Assembly: GCA_024449915.1 (NCBI GenBank) | Contig: JAMZAV010000766.1 | Location: 409,548 to 473,547 of the forward strand | DNA: 64,000 nt | DNA from: Sweltsa coloradensis | Taxonomy: Eukaryota > Arthropoda > Insecta > Plecoptera > Chloroperlidae | Direction of reading: 5' to 3' | Shown here: piece by piece, positions 1 through 13,365 of the stretch | Position numbering within the stretch: position 1 is the first letter of the stretch | Layout of the letters: the number at the start of each line of letters is the position of its first letter | Position numbers and translations under genes: made by a program | The notes under the pieces: generated by a model | Database searches by the model: none | Told to the model about the DNA's origin: nothing | What the model saw: the letters and a program-made list of their open reading frames with translations, nothing else

Positions 1-870
1 CTTTCCCCTTGTGACTCTGGTTGAGATGGTGTCGACCCTCGGCAGCTGGTGATGTTTGGCTCTTCGTTCTTCACCTCTTGTAAGGCGAAAGTCCTCGATC
101 CTCTTCCTGTGTCTAGCACTCCTGGCTGAAGCCCTTGCTCCCAAAGCCGGACAATCAGTATTATCAACAAAAGAAAGCAAATTATTGAATACATGAACCT
201 GGGTTCGAACCGAGCCCATGGACATGACAATATCTTTAACTCTCGAGACTATCGCTCAACGATTACGATTAGAAGACAATGGAAAGGAATTGCATTACAC
301 AAGTGCTTGGCGCGGCTGTTACGATGTTTGGGCCGGGGCATGCATGGAATGCAGATGTGCCACATTACCTGGGAGGTCGTCTAGTTAGTCTAGTAGGTAC
401 AGAGGACTGTCGGGGACCTTACCTTCTTTGTGGGGGGTGTGCATGCGTGTGGTTTAATAGCGCATCCCCTTACTATTGCTGACACCTAGTGCAGAGCACT
501 AATAATTTAGCTAAAGAGATTTAATTTCATTGTTGATTTTTTTAGTTGTGCAACACGTGTCTGTTGCATATTATATTTGGAGTGTTATCTCTAAATAAGA
601 ATAATTTTGACCGTCTTGGCTGTTTTTTAATTTTATAATAATTAATTGTAGAAATAATATGCGATTTGATTTCTTATCGGATTAACAATAAGATAGAACA
701 AATAACAGGCTAGGGCAATAAAAAAAAAATTTGCCCATGATGTTTGTTTTAAGATCCTAAACGGGAGGGATGGCATAAATATCAGTTTCCCCACCCCCAC
801 CCCCAGGCGCGTAGGAAGGGGGAATGGGGGAATATCCCCACCTTTTCCTGTGACTCCCGCACTTCAGAAT
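1..870. other. No recognised gene
   Basis: Small open frames only. 199-215 has a tRNA B-box-like string (GGGTTCGAACC). 720-870 is rich in A, C and G homopolymers. Nothing else could be assigned. Confidence 0.5.
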
Positions 871-879
871 CAGTATTCA

Positions 880-1193
880 AGGGGAGACCCCCCCCCCTTT
901 TGCAAACAAAATGTGTGAAAGTGCACTTTAACGTTTCAATGGAGAATATAGAATAACTGTTTTATCGCAAAACTAAAGACATTTATTATTACCATCTGAC
1001 CAAAAGAGGATTTTAGTAGATACAAAGTTGGTTATTTTATGATGCTTTAAAACACACTTATTTTCACCAAAATGACCTCGAAGGAGAATTTTTTCCGGGG
1101 GCCAAGCCCCCCGGAACCCCCCTTATATATACCCTTCGATACATCTAAGAATTAATTGGTTAACCTCCTTTAAGAATTCCTGGATACGCCACT
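880..1193 (-). mobile_element. hAT-like MITE with CAGTGGCG terminus
   Basis: Read on the minus strand it begins CAGTGGCGTATCCAGG and holds the GGTCATTTTGGTGAAAAT core also found at 23880-24000 and 54760-54830. A second, noisier copy lies at about 1450-1735. Confidence 0.5.
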
Positions 1194-2010
1194 GGTTGTG
1201 GCCAGCATGAAGAAAAAAACCTTATCCCCCCCCCAAAAAAAAAGAGTTCCTAAACTATCCCCAGATGATGTTCTTCTGTTTTTAAGAATGGTTAAAACTT
1301 AAAATAAAATGTAGGGAGCAAAGCAATCAACAGTTGCCGAAGATTGATATCTAAATAAAACCTCCTCCCTAAGTGCTGATCATTTTTGTTGGGGGTGCCG
1401 AGTTCAAAGCTTTTCTCTTATAAGTGGGGATATCCCCCGCCTGTACCCCCACCCATTTTCTGCAACAAATTGTGTGAAGGGCAATTTAACACGTTTTCAA
1501 TGAGAAGAATTAAGAATAACATCGTTTTATCGCGCAAACTAAAGAATTTATTATACCAGCGGACCAAAAGCAGGATCTTAGAGATACCTAAGTTGGTATT
1601 TTATGATGCGTTAAAAACGCAACTATTACCAAAATGCACTCGAAGGAGAAGATTTCTTCCGGGGGCCAGACACAAGCTGATGAACCCACTTATTATAACC
1701 TGATTCGATAAGTCTAAGAATTATATTGGTTTAACCTCCTTTATAATATGCTGGATAAGACCACTTGGTTTGATGGCTAGCATGAAGGAAAAACTTATTC
1801 ACGCCCCCCCAAAAAAAGAGTTCTACTATCCAGTGATGTTTTCTTTTTTTTTTTTGATTTTAAGCTTAAAATGTTAATTTAAGGAGCAAAGCAATCATCA
1901 GTTCCGAAGATTGAGGATTCTATAAACCTCCTCCTAACTTGGTTGATCATTTTTGTTGGGTATGCGAGTTCAAAGCTTTTCTCTATAAGTGGGATATCCC
2001 CCCCTTTCAC
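880..2010. repeat. Two tandem units of about 565 bp, indel-rich
   Basis: Unit 1 (about 880-1440) and unit 2 (about 1445-2010) share long strings (TTTAACCTCC-, GCAAAGCAATCA-, GAGTTCAAAGCTTTTCTCT) at offsets of 560 to 568. They differ by many one-base insertions and deletions. The short open frame at 1386-1703 falls inside and is not conserved in the other unit. Confidence 0.75.
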
Positions 2011-2099
2011 CAGGGTTTCCAGTTTTATATTTGTATTATTCTTGTGAAGGGCAATGTCACCAAACACACACTTATTCAATAAGACAATTAGGAATTATA

Positions 2100-2265
2100 C
2101 ATTAGTAGTTAAGATTCAGTCCGTGTAAGCAATATTTTCAATAGGGACACGTAAATTTAAAGCACCAAGCCAAACCTGTAGGCGCCGACATCATTACATG
2201 CGAACATTGACCAAGCTAGAGGACCGGTAAACCTTTAAAAGAAATCAAGTCTGGACACGAGTTCA
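2100..2265 (-). mobile_element. SINE-A fragment
   Basis: Matches the SINE-A body on the minus strand (AGCCAA, CTGTAGGCGCCGAC, then AGGACCGG), without the tRNA head. Diverged. Confidence 0.5.
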
Positions 2266-2559
2266 CTCGAGACAGGGCAAATCAACAAAGTGTATTGGAA
2301 AAAGCCTATTGAATGAAAGAGACTTGCACTAGTTAGCTATATGCGTTGGCTATGTTTAAAAAAAAATAATAATGATGATGACAGTAATAAAGCAAAACAA
2401 AAATTATTTAATTGAATAGAATATAAATAAAGAAAATGTTTTTGATGTGAATAAAGATTTTTTATCAATGTATTTTGTAAATATTTCGGGAATAAATAAT
2501 AGAGGAAATAGAATTTATCCTTCAATCTCTTTGGCCGTCGTCCATCTGACCTGCATGGA

Positions 2560-2710
2560 TCGATCTGTGGTTGGTTGTCTCTCACTCGTCGATTGTGTCG
2601 GTTCCTACAGGGTTGGCTTGGTCGCTTAGGTTTAATGTCCCCCACTGAAAATCAGTTGTGTGACTGAGTGGGTAGACTCTAAATACGGATTTATTTATTT
2701 ATTTATCCGA
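2560..2710 (+). mobile_element. SINE-A, 5'-truncated
   Basis: Body and tail: GTTGGCTTGGTCGCTT, CACTGAAAATCAGTTGTGTG, ACTGAGTGGGTAGACTCTAA, then (TTTA)n. The tRNA-like head is missing. 2710-3480 beyond it shows nothing recognisable. Confidence 0.7.
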
Positions 2711-3486
2711 GGAAAACGAATCACGAGTCAATTTCCCACAAGAAAACAAACATATACAAACGAATTGGCGAGAGTACATAAATGTATTATGTGCCTCGTT
2801 GCTAGGTCGGGCAGACAGAAAAAATGCTTATAGGGCAAGAGTTGAATATTTGTTTGCGAAGAATTAGTTCAAGGATTATGAGGAAGAGACTTTTAAGGAA
2901 AGTAAGTTTTAGAACACAACAATTTACAATTATTTTCAGTCTATTTGTTTCTGATTGATTACCAGCGTTTTAAAAGACTGTTTAACATTGAGACTCGTAC
3001 ATTTCATATAGATGGGTGTTTACATTTTACAAAACCATCGTCAAGCTACCCCCATTACGTGATACATGTTAATTAAATCAGACCAACATCAATAGCTGTG
3101 TACTTTGCTAAATTATTTGTACTCGCTCACTTTATAATAATTGCGAAAGGCCCTCTGAAGTAAAAGTATAATTATCTTAAATCTGGTTCTGGAATGTATA
3201 GAAATCGTAAATACATTTTTTTAAAGTTCTAAGGCTGATGCTTGCGTAATTTTCGAAAAATAATCTTTACTTCAAATGAAGTTAATATTTTTATTGAACA
3301 AAACAAAAATATGTTTAAGTTCAATTTTAAGCAAGAATTTTACTTCAGAGACACCAAAAGTTTATTCCAAGAAAATAATACTGTGCAAGTGATTTCCCCT
3401 ATCATTATTAACATCAACAGTATTGCCATTGCATACATACACGATAATTCTTAACATTTTTAATAATTTCAACAAAAAAATACGTT

Positions 3487-3492
3487 TTTATT
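3487..3492 (-). promoter_or_regulatory. Polyadenylation signal of GILT-1
   Basis: AATAAA on the minus strand about 50 nt past the TAG stop, followed by a T-rich stretch. Position and sequence fit a canonical poly(A) signal. Confidence 0.6.
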
Positions 3493-3542
3493 AGAACTTC
3501 TCCATCTTCTACACTTGAACAGTGAACATCTCGATCCTGTGA

Positions 3543-3716
3543 CTAGGAGACGATCTTGAGGAAGATGGCGGCCAAGATGGCGGTCAAGATGGCCGCCTGG
3601 TTTGCTGTTGCCGCGCTCTTGCACTCTTTGGGATGCTCCTTGTTCCCGCCGATGTAGGAACACACGGCTTGGCGGAAGTCCTTGACGGCCATGGCTTGGT
3701 CGGCTTCCTTGAACGC
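3543..3716 (-). CDS. GILT: GILT-1 exon 5 (C-terminus, hydrophobic tail)
   Basis: 57 residues and a TAG stop. It keeps the family's C-terminal cysteine pair ([15 protein letters not shown]) and ends in the hydrophobic tail [16 protein letters not shown]. The acceptor is CTCTAG. A longer open frame over this exon (3469-3744) is a shadow in another frame. Confidence 0.88.
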   Translation of the reverse strand, partial: AFKEADQAMAVKDFRQAVCSYIGGNKEHPKECKSAATANQAAILTAILAAIFLKIVS

Positions 3717-6700
3717 CTAGAGAACACACAACTTGCGTAAACATTTACAAGAATTACGTGATCCTCTCAGTCATGGCGTTCATGATCATGGGCATGAAAT
3801 TCTTAATTTAAATCCGGGTAAATGATAGATTTTTCAGTTTGACAAAAAAAAATTTTTTGGTGGAGTAAATTTGAAACAAAAATAAAAAATCCCATTTCAA
3901 TGGGACGAACTGCACCTTTATTAGAGAAGATTGAAAATAAACATCCGCAAAAATAGGTAAATATGTGAAAATTTTGGTTTGTCCCGGAAATGTAATATCA
4001 TTGTAGTATTGCGTTCTTTTTTAGATAAACAAATCTAAAATCCCCAAAACCCAAATTACCCCACACTTAGCCTTCGGTGCAATTGGTTGAAATTGAACCC
4101 CCCCCCTCCCTGAAATCCTGGATACACCGCTGCTCGTAACAAAGGATGATTGACTCCTATCAATGGGTGGTATCTTTGACAGAACGTGCACTGATGGACT
4201 TACCGACTTGAACACTATGGTCGGCACATTCTTCAGCGGCTTCATCAGCCGGTCAGTCTTGTCCCCCAGCATGACCAGCTCCGTGTCTCCCTCGGTCGTG
4301 TTGGCGCAAGTCTTGATCTGGTCATAGGACAGTTCCAGCTTCTTGGCGCACTAGAAGAAAGACAAATAAACAAATAAATACGTCTTTTGTAGGATGCCTG
4401 CTGTAGGGTATACACATCAGATTTAACCGGTGTGTGACTAACTAGGTATGTTGCGGATAGGACAATTTATTTATTATTTATTATTTATTATTTATTTAAC
4501 GTCTATCCTATTCAGTTATACAAACTGATTACAAAGGAGGACAACTAAATAAATCTAATTACATAGATGCAGAACAACAATAAACTACATTTAAGTAAAT
4601 ATTTGAAATAGTAGCATTAGAAGGAGCATTAGAAGGGATGTCCAAGGGCTGTTTACGAGGACTCAATCTCTAAGCAAGACAAGGAACAATCATATTCAAC
4701 CCTGCTGAACAAGATGGAGCTGAAAGTTATTGAGTTTGTTTGGTATTAGGGCGCGACAACCGTTAGGTCATTAATTAAAGTTATTCGTTTTAAGCAAAGT
4801 CCTGTTCTCTCGGCCGACCGACACCACAGTTGTTTACAATTCTGGGAAGTTGTCAAGGAAGCGGAACCATAGGACTCTACAGTAACACTTTTATAGAACT
4901 TATTTTAAAATCGTTTAAAAAAATAAATTGACTATCTTAAAATATCTAAATTTGACCACATTCTTGGATTGTTCTTGGATGATAAACATAAAATAATATT
5001 GAAAATCTACTACTGTAGGGCTGTCCATGAATGCTTTATTGACAACTATGTAAAGTTTCAGATACGTCGGATTCATTGCGGCCGAGCGAATAGCTACGTG
5101 CCAACATGTGTCCTATTCCCTCTTACCGTCTTCATATTTAAGCACTAAGGCTATACTCGAGACGATGAGTGGTGACATATGAGGATGGACGATTGCAAAA
5201 AAACTTGCCGATTGCAGGATTCGAACCCACGTCCTCGTAGTGGTATACGCTTCTAACCAGGTCCCTTATTGAATCTATAGCACCGCGGTCGGCTGTTGGA
5301 TCATAATGCGCCACTGTAGCCTATGCGGAGTGGACAGACACAGATCCAGCCGCAGCCAGGGGGGCGTCTCTAACGGCACGGTCGTCTTTGTCATCGTACT
5401 GACAGAGCACGCCTCTAGTTTCGGGAGTAACATACTCCCCTATTTACTAGCCGATGTTTGCGTGATGGACTTTCTCTCTCTTCTCGCCTTCATGATCGGC
5501 AGAGGAATATAAAGCCTGAGTCCCGATGGGGTGACGAATCTTACAACCATGGCAATCGTTAAACTTGTAGAAAAACACCACGACCAAATAGTTAAACCAA
5601 TGTGTTTCATACTTAAGTATACCTATTTTATTATAAGGATTGAATAGAGCCTATACATACATAATATTATGTTGCTGACAAGTGCAAGGAATTTAATAAT
5701 CCTGTTTGTTTGTTTGTTTTTGTTTGTTATTTTGTATTGTTTGTAATTTTATCATATAATTAACCAACTTGACGACGCCTATATTTGTATTTTTTACCAA
5801 TACGGGCCGTAAAACTTTACTTAATTCTTCTAAAGTTGTTGGCTACGGGGTCTCGCGACTAGAGCAAGGGAGGCCTCACACTCTCCCCTCAACCTCAAGT
5901 GAGAACGCACGTGTGGGTCACGTGCGTGTCTACACGTGACGTCACGCACTTCACTACACCAGAGCGCACCGGGGTAATTGCGCGCGTGTTTTCAAACAAG
6001 TTAAACCATTTACAACTTTAGAAATGTTCTTATCGCTTCAAAGTTTTTCCTCTGGGGCAGCGTGCGAGTGCGAGCCTTGACACTTATTGTTACTAACTCG
6101 TATAGCAAAAGTGTGATTTAAAGTCTGAAATTAGGAAAGCGGTGACTGCTTTAAAAATACACAACCTTGAGCGAGAAATATAACACATAATTTAGATGAT
6201 ATCTCATTTGATTTCTTCCCTGATTTGATCTTATCAAAATCTATGTCGAAAACATGCAGACCGTCTGGACTTGGGTTACTACGAATTTAGAGCTGTATAT
6301 TCCAGTCTAGAAGTACAAAGGGAATGGAAACCTTTTTGCACGAATGCCAACTTTGACGATTTACACAAACTAAATCAGTACAAATGTACTGATTCAAGTA
6401 GCTGCCGTCTTTGTCCATGAATGCAGAAATTTTCCCAAGAAACACTACCTTCCATAACCACTATACTAGAGCCCATTCTTCTGTTCACATCACATCCCAA
6501 CTCAAGAAGTTTTCCAAAGGACCCATGTATCCAGCTTCTATAATCTACAACAATCTTCCCCTTCATATAATATATACTTTAAATGATACCAGTTTTAGAA
6601 TAAAACTTAAGGCATTCCTACAAGAAAACACTTTCTATAAGCTGGAGGATGACCTTAATCACTCCCACTCGGAGAATCCAAAACCCAACATCATCCCCCT

Positions 6701-9700
6701 TGATAACTAATGAATATTAATATACATTAATGCCAGTAGCATTATTAATACTATCAAATATGACCTATAATGTTATTAATATTAATATTATCATTGTTAG
6801 ATTTAGATTAGATTAGTATTCAGTTACTGTATTACTGTATTATTTATGAATACCTACTAACATAATATGATTTACCTAGCTATAGTTATTCACACTCTCT
6901 CACTGAGAAGCATATCCTACCTACAATGTATGATCAAATGTGAATAAAGAAACTATAAACTATAAACTACAGGTTCTTCGGTTAAACCGTGTCAAAATGA
7001 TAAACCGGGAGTCATGCTTACCTTCTCCCCTGGGTAGGTGGCTCCGTCGTTCTTGGGCTCGACTTTGTCCATGACACAGTTGACAAACTCCATCTTGTCC
7101 TTGTCAGCCGCCAAGTGCTTCAGAGCGCAAGCCTGCACCTTGTTGCCCTCGCACTCCCTCTCGCCGTGGTGACAGTCGAACCTTACAGTCTGGTTCTCTG
7201 ACGTTAGTTGCTAGAGAAAACAATGTCACACGCTTAGAATATGAGCATGTTAATTTTTTTAAATTTCCGAGGAAAACTTGTTATAGGGTGCAATGTTTCA
7301 GGACCCGGATCCACTATACTAAGCGGATGTGATGTTGTATGAAGTTAGCACCAGATAGAGAGGACGCTGCCATTGTAGGCGGGCAGGGATGCTAAGGGTT
7401 TACTAGTATCTATGGATGCTAGGTTCATATAGATAGCAGAGGCAACATGGCGGTCGAGATAAGCCTGACGTGACTGTATTTGTACTGATTGTAATAAAGA
7501 CTAATCACAGTTACTTATTGTTTTATTACTAAACATGACATGGTGTCAGAAGTTGTTGATATGTGCAGTACATTTTGAGCCATAAAATAACTTCGAGCGT
7601 TTCAGAATTGCTGTGGTATTAAGGAAAAAGAATTTGAGGTTAATAGTTGAAAACATCCATGTGCCATGGCTGAAACAGTATTTCGTCCGCCACCAGTTCT
7701 AGGCCTCTTGGGAAACCTGAGTGATAGTTGGAAGCGGTTCTTATGGGAGATGAATCCCTAGAGGTATTTAAACATGTTTCAGTTTGCAGCAGGTACAAGT
7801 GTGAACAACCTGGTTGATATCTTAGCTAGTTTAGTTGATATATTTCGTTAGTAGTTGCTGATGTGCTGTCAAAGCCTTTGTTAGGTGTTGTGGAGTGTAT
7901 CCAGTTAGGCCTAATCAAAAGAACGTGTTAGGTGCAAGGAGCGCTAGGAAGTACAAAGGAGCTAGTTGAAGAGCAAAACAAAGATGTGTTTTCAGGGCTA
8001 GGAACCTTGTCAGGTACCAACAAGATAGAAATGAAGGATAATGCAATTCCTGAGACGTGTGTCACTTACAGCTGTTAGGGACAAGCTGAAAGAAACTTTA
8101 GATATAATGAAAAAAACAAGGGGTAATAGAAAGCGTAGTCATGCCCACGGATTGGGTTAGTAGTATAGCGATTGTGGAAAAGACTCTCTCTTTGCGGTTG
8201 TGCATTGATCCCATTAACTTGAATAGACAGATGAATCGGGAGTATTATGCAATACTAACGTCAGAGGACATATTGTCAAACGTCAAGAAAGAAAGTGTGG
8301 ATATAAAGGATAGTTTCTGGCAGGTAGTTCTGACTTGTGCACCTATAACTCCCCATTTGGGAGGTATAAGTACTAAAGAATGCCATTTGGACTTTGTTCT
8401 TCTCCTGACGTTTTTCAGAGGATGGACATGGTAGTGTTTGGTGATATAATAGAAGGACTACAAGTTATATTTGATGATATTATAGTAGCAGGTGTTGCTA
8501 AGTTAAGTGTTGTAATGTTTTATAAGATTTACCATGTTATCTCGTAGCTTATTAAACGAGGGAGCGGAGCGACCGAGTGTCTCCATTCAACTCGAACGGC
8601 TCTCATTCTGTGATTCTGTCTGTCTGTCTGTCTGTACGTCGAAAATCAGCCGAACCGCTGAACAGATTGGGCTGAAATTTTAAACAGACATCCAGTACGA
8701 GTTTACTGAGAACTGCTAACAAAATCAGCTAGATCCATTGCGATTTAATCCTACAATAAATAAAAATGTGATTTTTAAAATATCGATAGCATTTGTTTAG
8801 TAGCAGCTAGCGGGACAATATCTACGTGGCTTGCATGGCCTATTGGTAAGCATTTAGTCTACCGCACGGAGGGTTGGGGTTCGATACCCGTTAGCTCGTA
8901 CTTTTTTTAAATTTTTACACCCACATATTATTTTGGAAAGGATTTTAAATGAATAAAACTTAGTGATTTTGTTTTATCTTGGAAAATTTGTTAATGTTTC
9001 ACTAAATACGTTATTGAATACGATTGCATTTCAAAGTTAATTTATATAACTAGGGAAACCAATCTTTGGTAAAGACGATGAGCCATGTGTTGAGTACCCG
9101 GTATTCTCATGGCTAGATCCTAGGTATAGGGGAGAAAGGGGATGTTCCAGGGTACTCAACACTGGCTAACTCACTCACTGTTTAACAACGACTGGCGTTC
9201 CCTAGTAAAGTACCTTAAGAGTCAAGGAAGGGCGATCGCCCCCCTCCCCTCCTAGATCCGCCACTGGGTGGTTATATGTGGCTTACCTTGGCCTTGCCGT
9301 AGGGTAGCAGTGTAATGTCCATGAACTTCCCCAGCTTCTCATAGGTTGGGTAGAGTTGCTTAGTGATGAACTTGATGCTGTCCGGGCACAGCGACTCGTA
9401 GTAGACGTCTATTTTCACAGGAGGCTGCAGACAAAGATACGAACACTTGTTAGACGGGCATTCACATACGACATATTGCTTTGAGGGGAGAAATTTAGTT
9501 ATTTAATTTGGATCAAGGGCGTCTCAACTGTTAGGTTATAATGTGGCACTCAAACCTTAGGGATAGGGACGAAAATCCCTTGCTGGTCAGAACCAGCCAC
9601 GGGCAGGGGGAGGAAAGGGTGGCGGGGGGTTCTTACTTCGAGGTCGTCATCGTTCGAGTTGTCATTGTCGTCGTCGTCGGTTAGGTCGTCAAGGGTGAGG

Positions 9701-12700
9701 GAGGTGTCCCTGACGACGACCGCCAGAACTCGCATCTAGTTTCGTGGAGTTATGTACTCCCTTATCAGCTGATGTTTGCGAGATGGACTTTAATAATTAT
9801 AAATATTGAGATAAGATTTGTATATTGCCAGAATCCTAGAAGGTCTGAAACCGAATTCATATTACCCCCCGATGTCACCCCTATTTTAAATACTAATCTG
9901 TTATAGTTCGTGATTATTCGCTAGTCGACGACGTCGGCGCCTACAGGGGTGGCTCGATCTGCTTTTAATTAAAGTTTCTCACTGAAAATCAGTTATGAAT
10001 AGAACAAAATATAGAATAGAATAGAATGTTGCTTTATTTCCATTAAGTGTTGCATACATAGTTAGTTTTATGTTTACATAACAAGTTGACCTTAAGTGAA
10101 AAATCACTTGTAGTTAGGGTATATGGAAAGGGTATAGGAACTTTTTACAAATTAATTGGATGAGCGAAGCGAAGACTTCAATTACGACCCCCCAAAAAAT
10201 TTAGCTCCGTTGATTTTTTTTTTTGTTTGTTTTTTTTTCCGTCTGTGTTCGCTCTTACGGGCAAAGCATATGCGTCTGATGAAAAATTTGACAGCACTTC
10301 GTTTTCTGAACTTGACTTGCCAGTTTTTGGGTACAATCGAAGAAATATTTCTCATGAATATCGTACTTTACGATTTTTCGATGTTTAGTGCGATATGGGC
10401 GTGCCATTTGGGCCAAGTCTGACCAAAGGGTGGGCTACAAAGTTAATTCACATGGACATTAAGTAATGGATGTATTGCTTTTGAAAGAAAAGTTGAAAAA
10501 GTTAGCCAGAATCGAGAGAAATAGCTTTTTAATATACGTTTTTGACTTTTTGTTGCGATATTTTCGTACATTTGGGCAATTCTGACCAAAAGGGTGGGGT
10601 ACAACGTTATTTATACATGGAATTAAGTTATGGTTATGTACTACACTTTTGAAAGTAATCAAGTGGAAAATTTTACAAATCCAAGAATAAACTTTAATAC
10701 AAGTTTACGGAGTAAAAATACCATACCACCACACCTCCAAGAAACTTGACACACACCCTCAATGCGTAGCTGTGCAAAAAAACCTTGCAAAGTAAATCCG
10801 AGCAACTAAACTGTAAAAACTGCCATCGACTTCCCCCAGGCGCTCATAGGTTTCCGTAGAGGCTTTATACTGAACTTTATGCTGTACATGCAATGGCCTA
10901 GAGGAGTCTAGTTTCACAGAGGCTGCAAGACAAATACGAACACTTGTTAAGACGGGCATTTCACATACGGACATATGCTTTGAGGGAAAATTTAGGTATT
11001 CATTTGGATTAAGAGGTCGTAACTTTAGGTCTATGCAATTACTAAATCCTAGGGGATAGGGACAGTGTAAATAATCCTTGCTGGTCAGAACCAGCCACTG
11101 GTAGGGGGAGGAAAGGGTGGCGGGTGGTTCTTAGTTCGTGGTCGTCATCGTTCGAGCTGTCATTGTCGTCGTCGGTTAGGTCGTCAAGGGTGAGGGAGGT
11201 GTCCCTGATGACGACCGCCAGAACTCGCATCTAGTTTCGTGGAGTTATGTACTCCCTTATCAGCTGATGTTTGCGAGATGGACTTTAATAATTGGATGAG
11301 CGAGCGAGCGTAGCGAGCGGAAGCGAAGACTTCAATTTCACTGACCCCCCAAAAAATTTAGCTCGGGTGTTTTTTTTTTTTTTGTTTTTTTGTTTTTTTT
11401 TTTGTTTTTCCGTCTGTTTGTTCGCTCGATTCCGGGCAAAACGGCATACGCGATCTTGATGAAAATTTGACCGGACCTTCGTTTTCTCTGAACTTAGAGG
11501 TGTATTGTTTTTGGGTACAATCGAAGAAATATTTCTCATAAATATCGTACTTTTACGATTTTTTTCGATTTTTAGTGCGATATTTTCGTGACATTTGGGC
11601 CGATTCTGACCAAACTGGTGGGGCTAGAACGTTCATATTTCACATGGACATTAAGATTATGGTGATGTAGTACCTTTTGAAAGAAAAAGTTGAAAAAGTT
11701 AGCTAGAATCTATAGAAATAAAGGTTTTAATATTAGTTTTTCAATTTTTAGTGCGATATTTTCGTCACATTTGGGCCGATTCTGACCAAACGGGTAGGGC
11801 TACAACGTTCAGATTTCACATGGACATTAAGGTTATGGTGATGTAGTACCTTTTGAAAGAAAAAGTTGAAAAAATTAGTCAGAATCTACAGAAATAAAGG
11901 TTTTAATATGAGTTTTTTGAAGTTTATAATACCAATTAACAAATAACAATAGAAACTTGACAACAATCACCTCCACAATGCATTCAAAAAGCACTTGCAA
12001 AGGAAAAGTGCAAACAAACGCACAAAACGCAAAAAAAACGCTCATCCATCAACGCGGCGGGACTTTAGCGTTTTCCTAGTTAGAAATATTGACATAAGAT
12101 TTGTATATTGCCCGAATCCGAGAAGGGCTTGTCTGAAACCGAATTCATATTATCTCCTGATGTTACCCCTATTTTAAATACTGATCTCTTATAGTTGGTG
12201 ATTATTAGTCAGTCGACGACGTCGGCGCCTACCGGGTTGGCTCGGTCTGCTTTAAATTAAAGTTTCTCACTGAAAATCAGTTATGAATAGAAAAGAATAT
12301 AGAATAGAATGTTGCTTTATTTCCATTAAGTGTTGCATACATAGCTAGTTTTATGTTTACATAACACAGTTGACCCTTAAGATTAAAAATTACATCTTGT
12401 AGTTAAGGTATATGGAAAGGGTATAGGACCTATATTTACAAATTAAAAGGCTATTTATACCTACTACTTACTAATGCTACATGTCAATTGGCCTACGAGT
12501 TGAAGGTCTAAATGTTTAAACACATAACATAACAATTTATAACACATTACACTACACAAGTTGGCACATGTATGTTTACCCATTATCATCAATTAGGAAT
12601 TCATCTACTGAGTAGTATGCCTTATTCTTTAAGAGTGATATGAGTTTGGTTTTAAATGAATTTACATTGGAAATATTTTTTATGTTTAATGGAAGTTTGT

Positions 12701-13307
12701 TAAATAATTTTATGTTCACGTAGCTTGAATTTCCATGCACATAAAATTATTTTCCATATTAATGTGACTGAGTGGGTAGACTCTAAATTATAAAAGAGCA
12801 GGCTCACCCCTGCACTGGCCTCTTGAGCTGTGTTATTTCTGCCAGTTCGGTTTCTTGAAGCACGTTCATCACACACAGCAATAAATATGTCGAGAACACA
12901 TCAATTTTATTACTATGCAGAGTTATTGTTGAGGCTATACTTGCAGGTTGTAAAAACAACCGTTATAGACCAAGGGGAACTTTATGGGATGCAAATCTAG
13001 GTTTGAGGAAAAGCTTTTAAACTTATCAGAAAATAACAAAGTCTTGTCTTAAGTCGAAGTACTTTTCCAACGAAGGCACGGCCTAAATGTACGATAATTT
13101 TAACATCTGGTCGTTTGCTCGTCTAAATGAAAAGACCCAAGACTTTTCAGAACGGTAATATTGAATATCGATACTTTGAAATAGTAAAGATAAGGTGAAC
13201 GTGTATTTATTTGCCTTGTTTATGTAGAGCAGTTCTGAAATTACGTTTTAGCGCAAATATTGTGCAGATGATAAATTTCTGTTGAGATTATATTTATATT
13301 TTACTAT

Positions 13308-13365
<58 letters not shown>

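Larger units (their letters stand above)
9425..12440. repeat. Tandem duplication inside GILT-1 intron 1
   Basis: Unit 1 (about 9310-10800) and unit 2 (about 10805-12440) share, in order, GILT exon 2, its flank, an R3 copy (9530-9800; 11030-11290) and a SINE-A-like piece (9820-10120; 12085-12425). Each unit has a HINE-like element at a place where the other is empty: unit 1 at 10157, unit 2 at 11293. Confidence 0.75.

Noticed and set aside
3469..3744. 91-codon minus-strand open frame over GILT-1 exon 5
   Set aside because: A different frame from the spliced GILT reading; it ignores the CTAG acceptor at 3717-3720.
6411..6710. 99-codon open frame as a host gene
   Set aside because: Matches the C-terminal end of LINE ORF2 and is followed by a LINE-type 3' UTR.
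8141..8434. 97-codon open frame as a host gene
   Set aside because: Its residues match a broken retrotransposon reverse transcriptase, next to an LTR and a tRNA-Leu primer-binding site.
8820..8890. A functional tRNA gene
   Set aside because: D arm and T arm look right, but the acceptor stem does not pair and the segment sits in a dispersed repeat.
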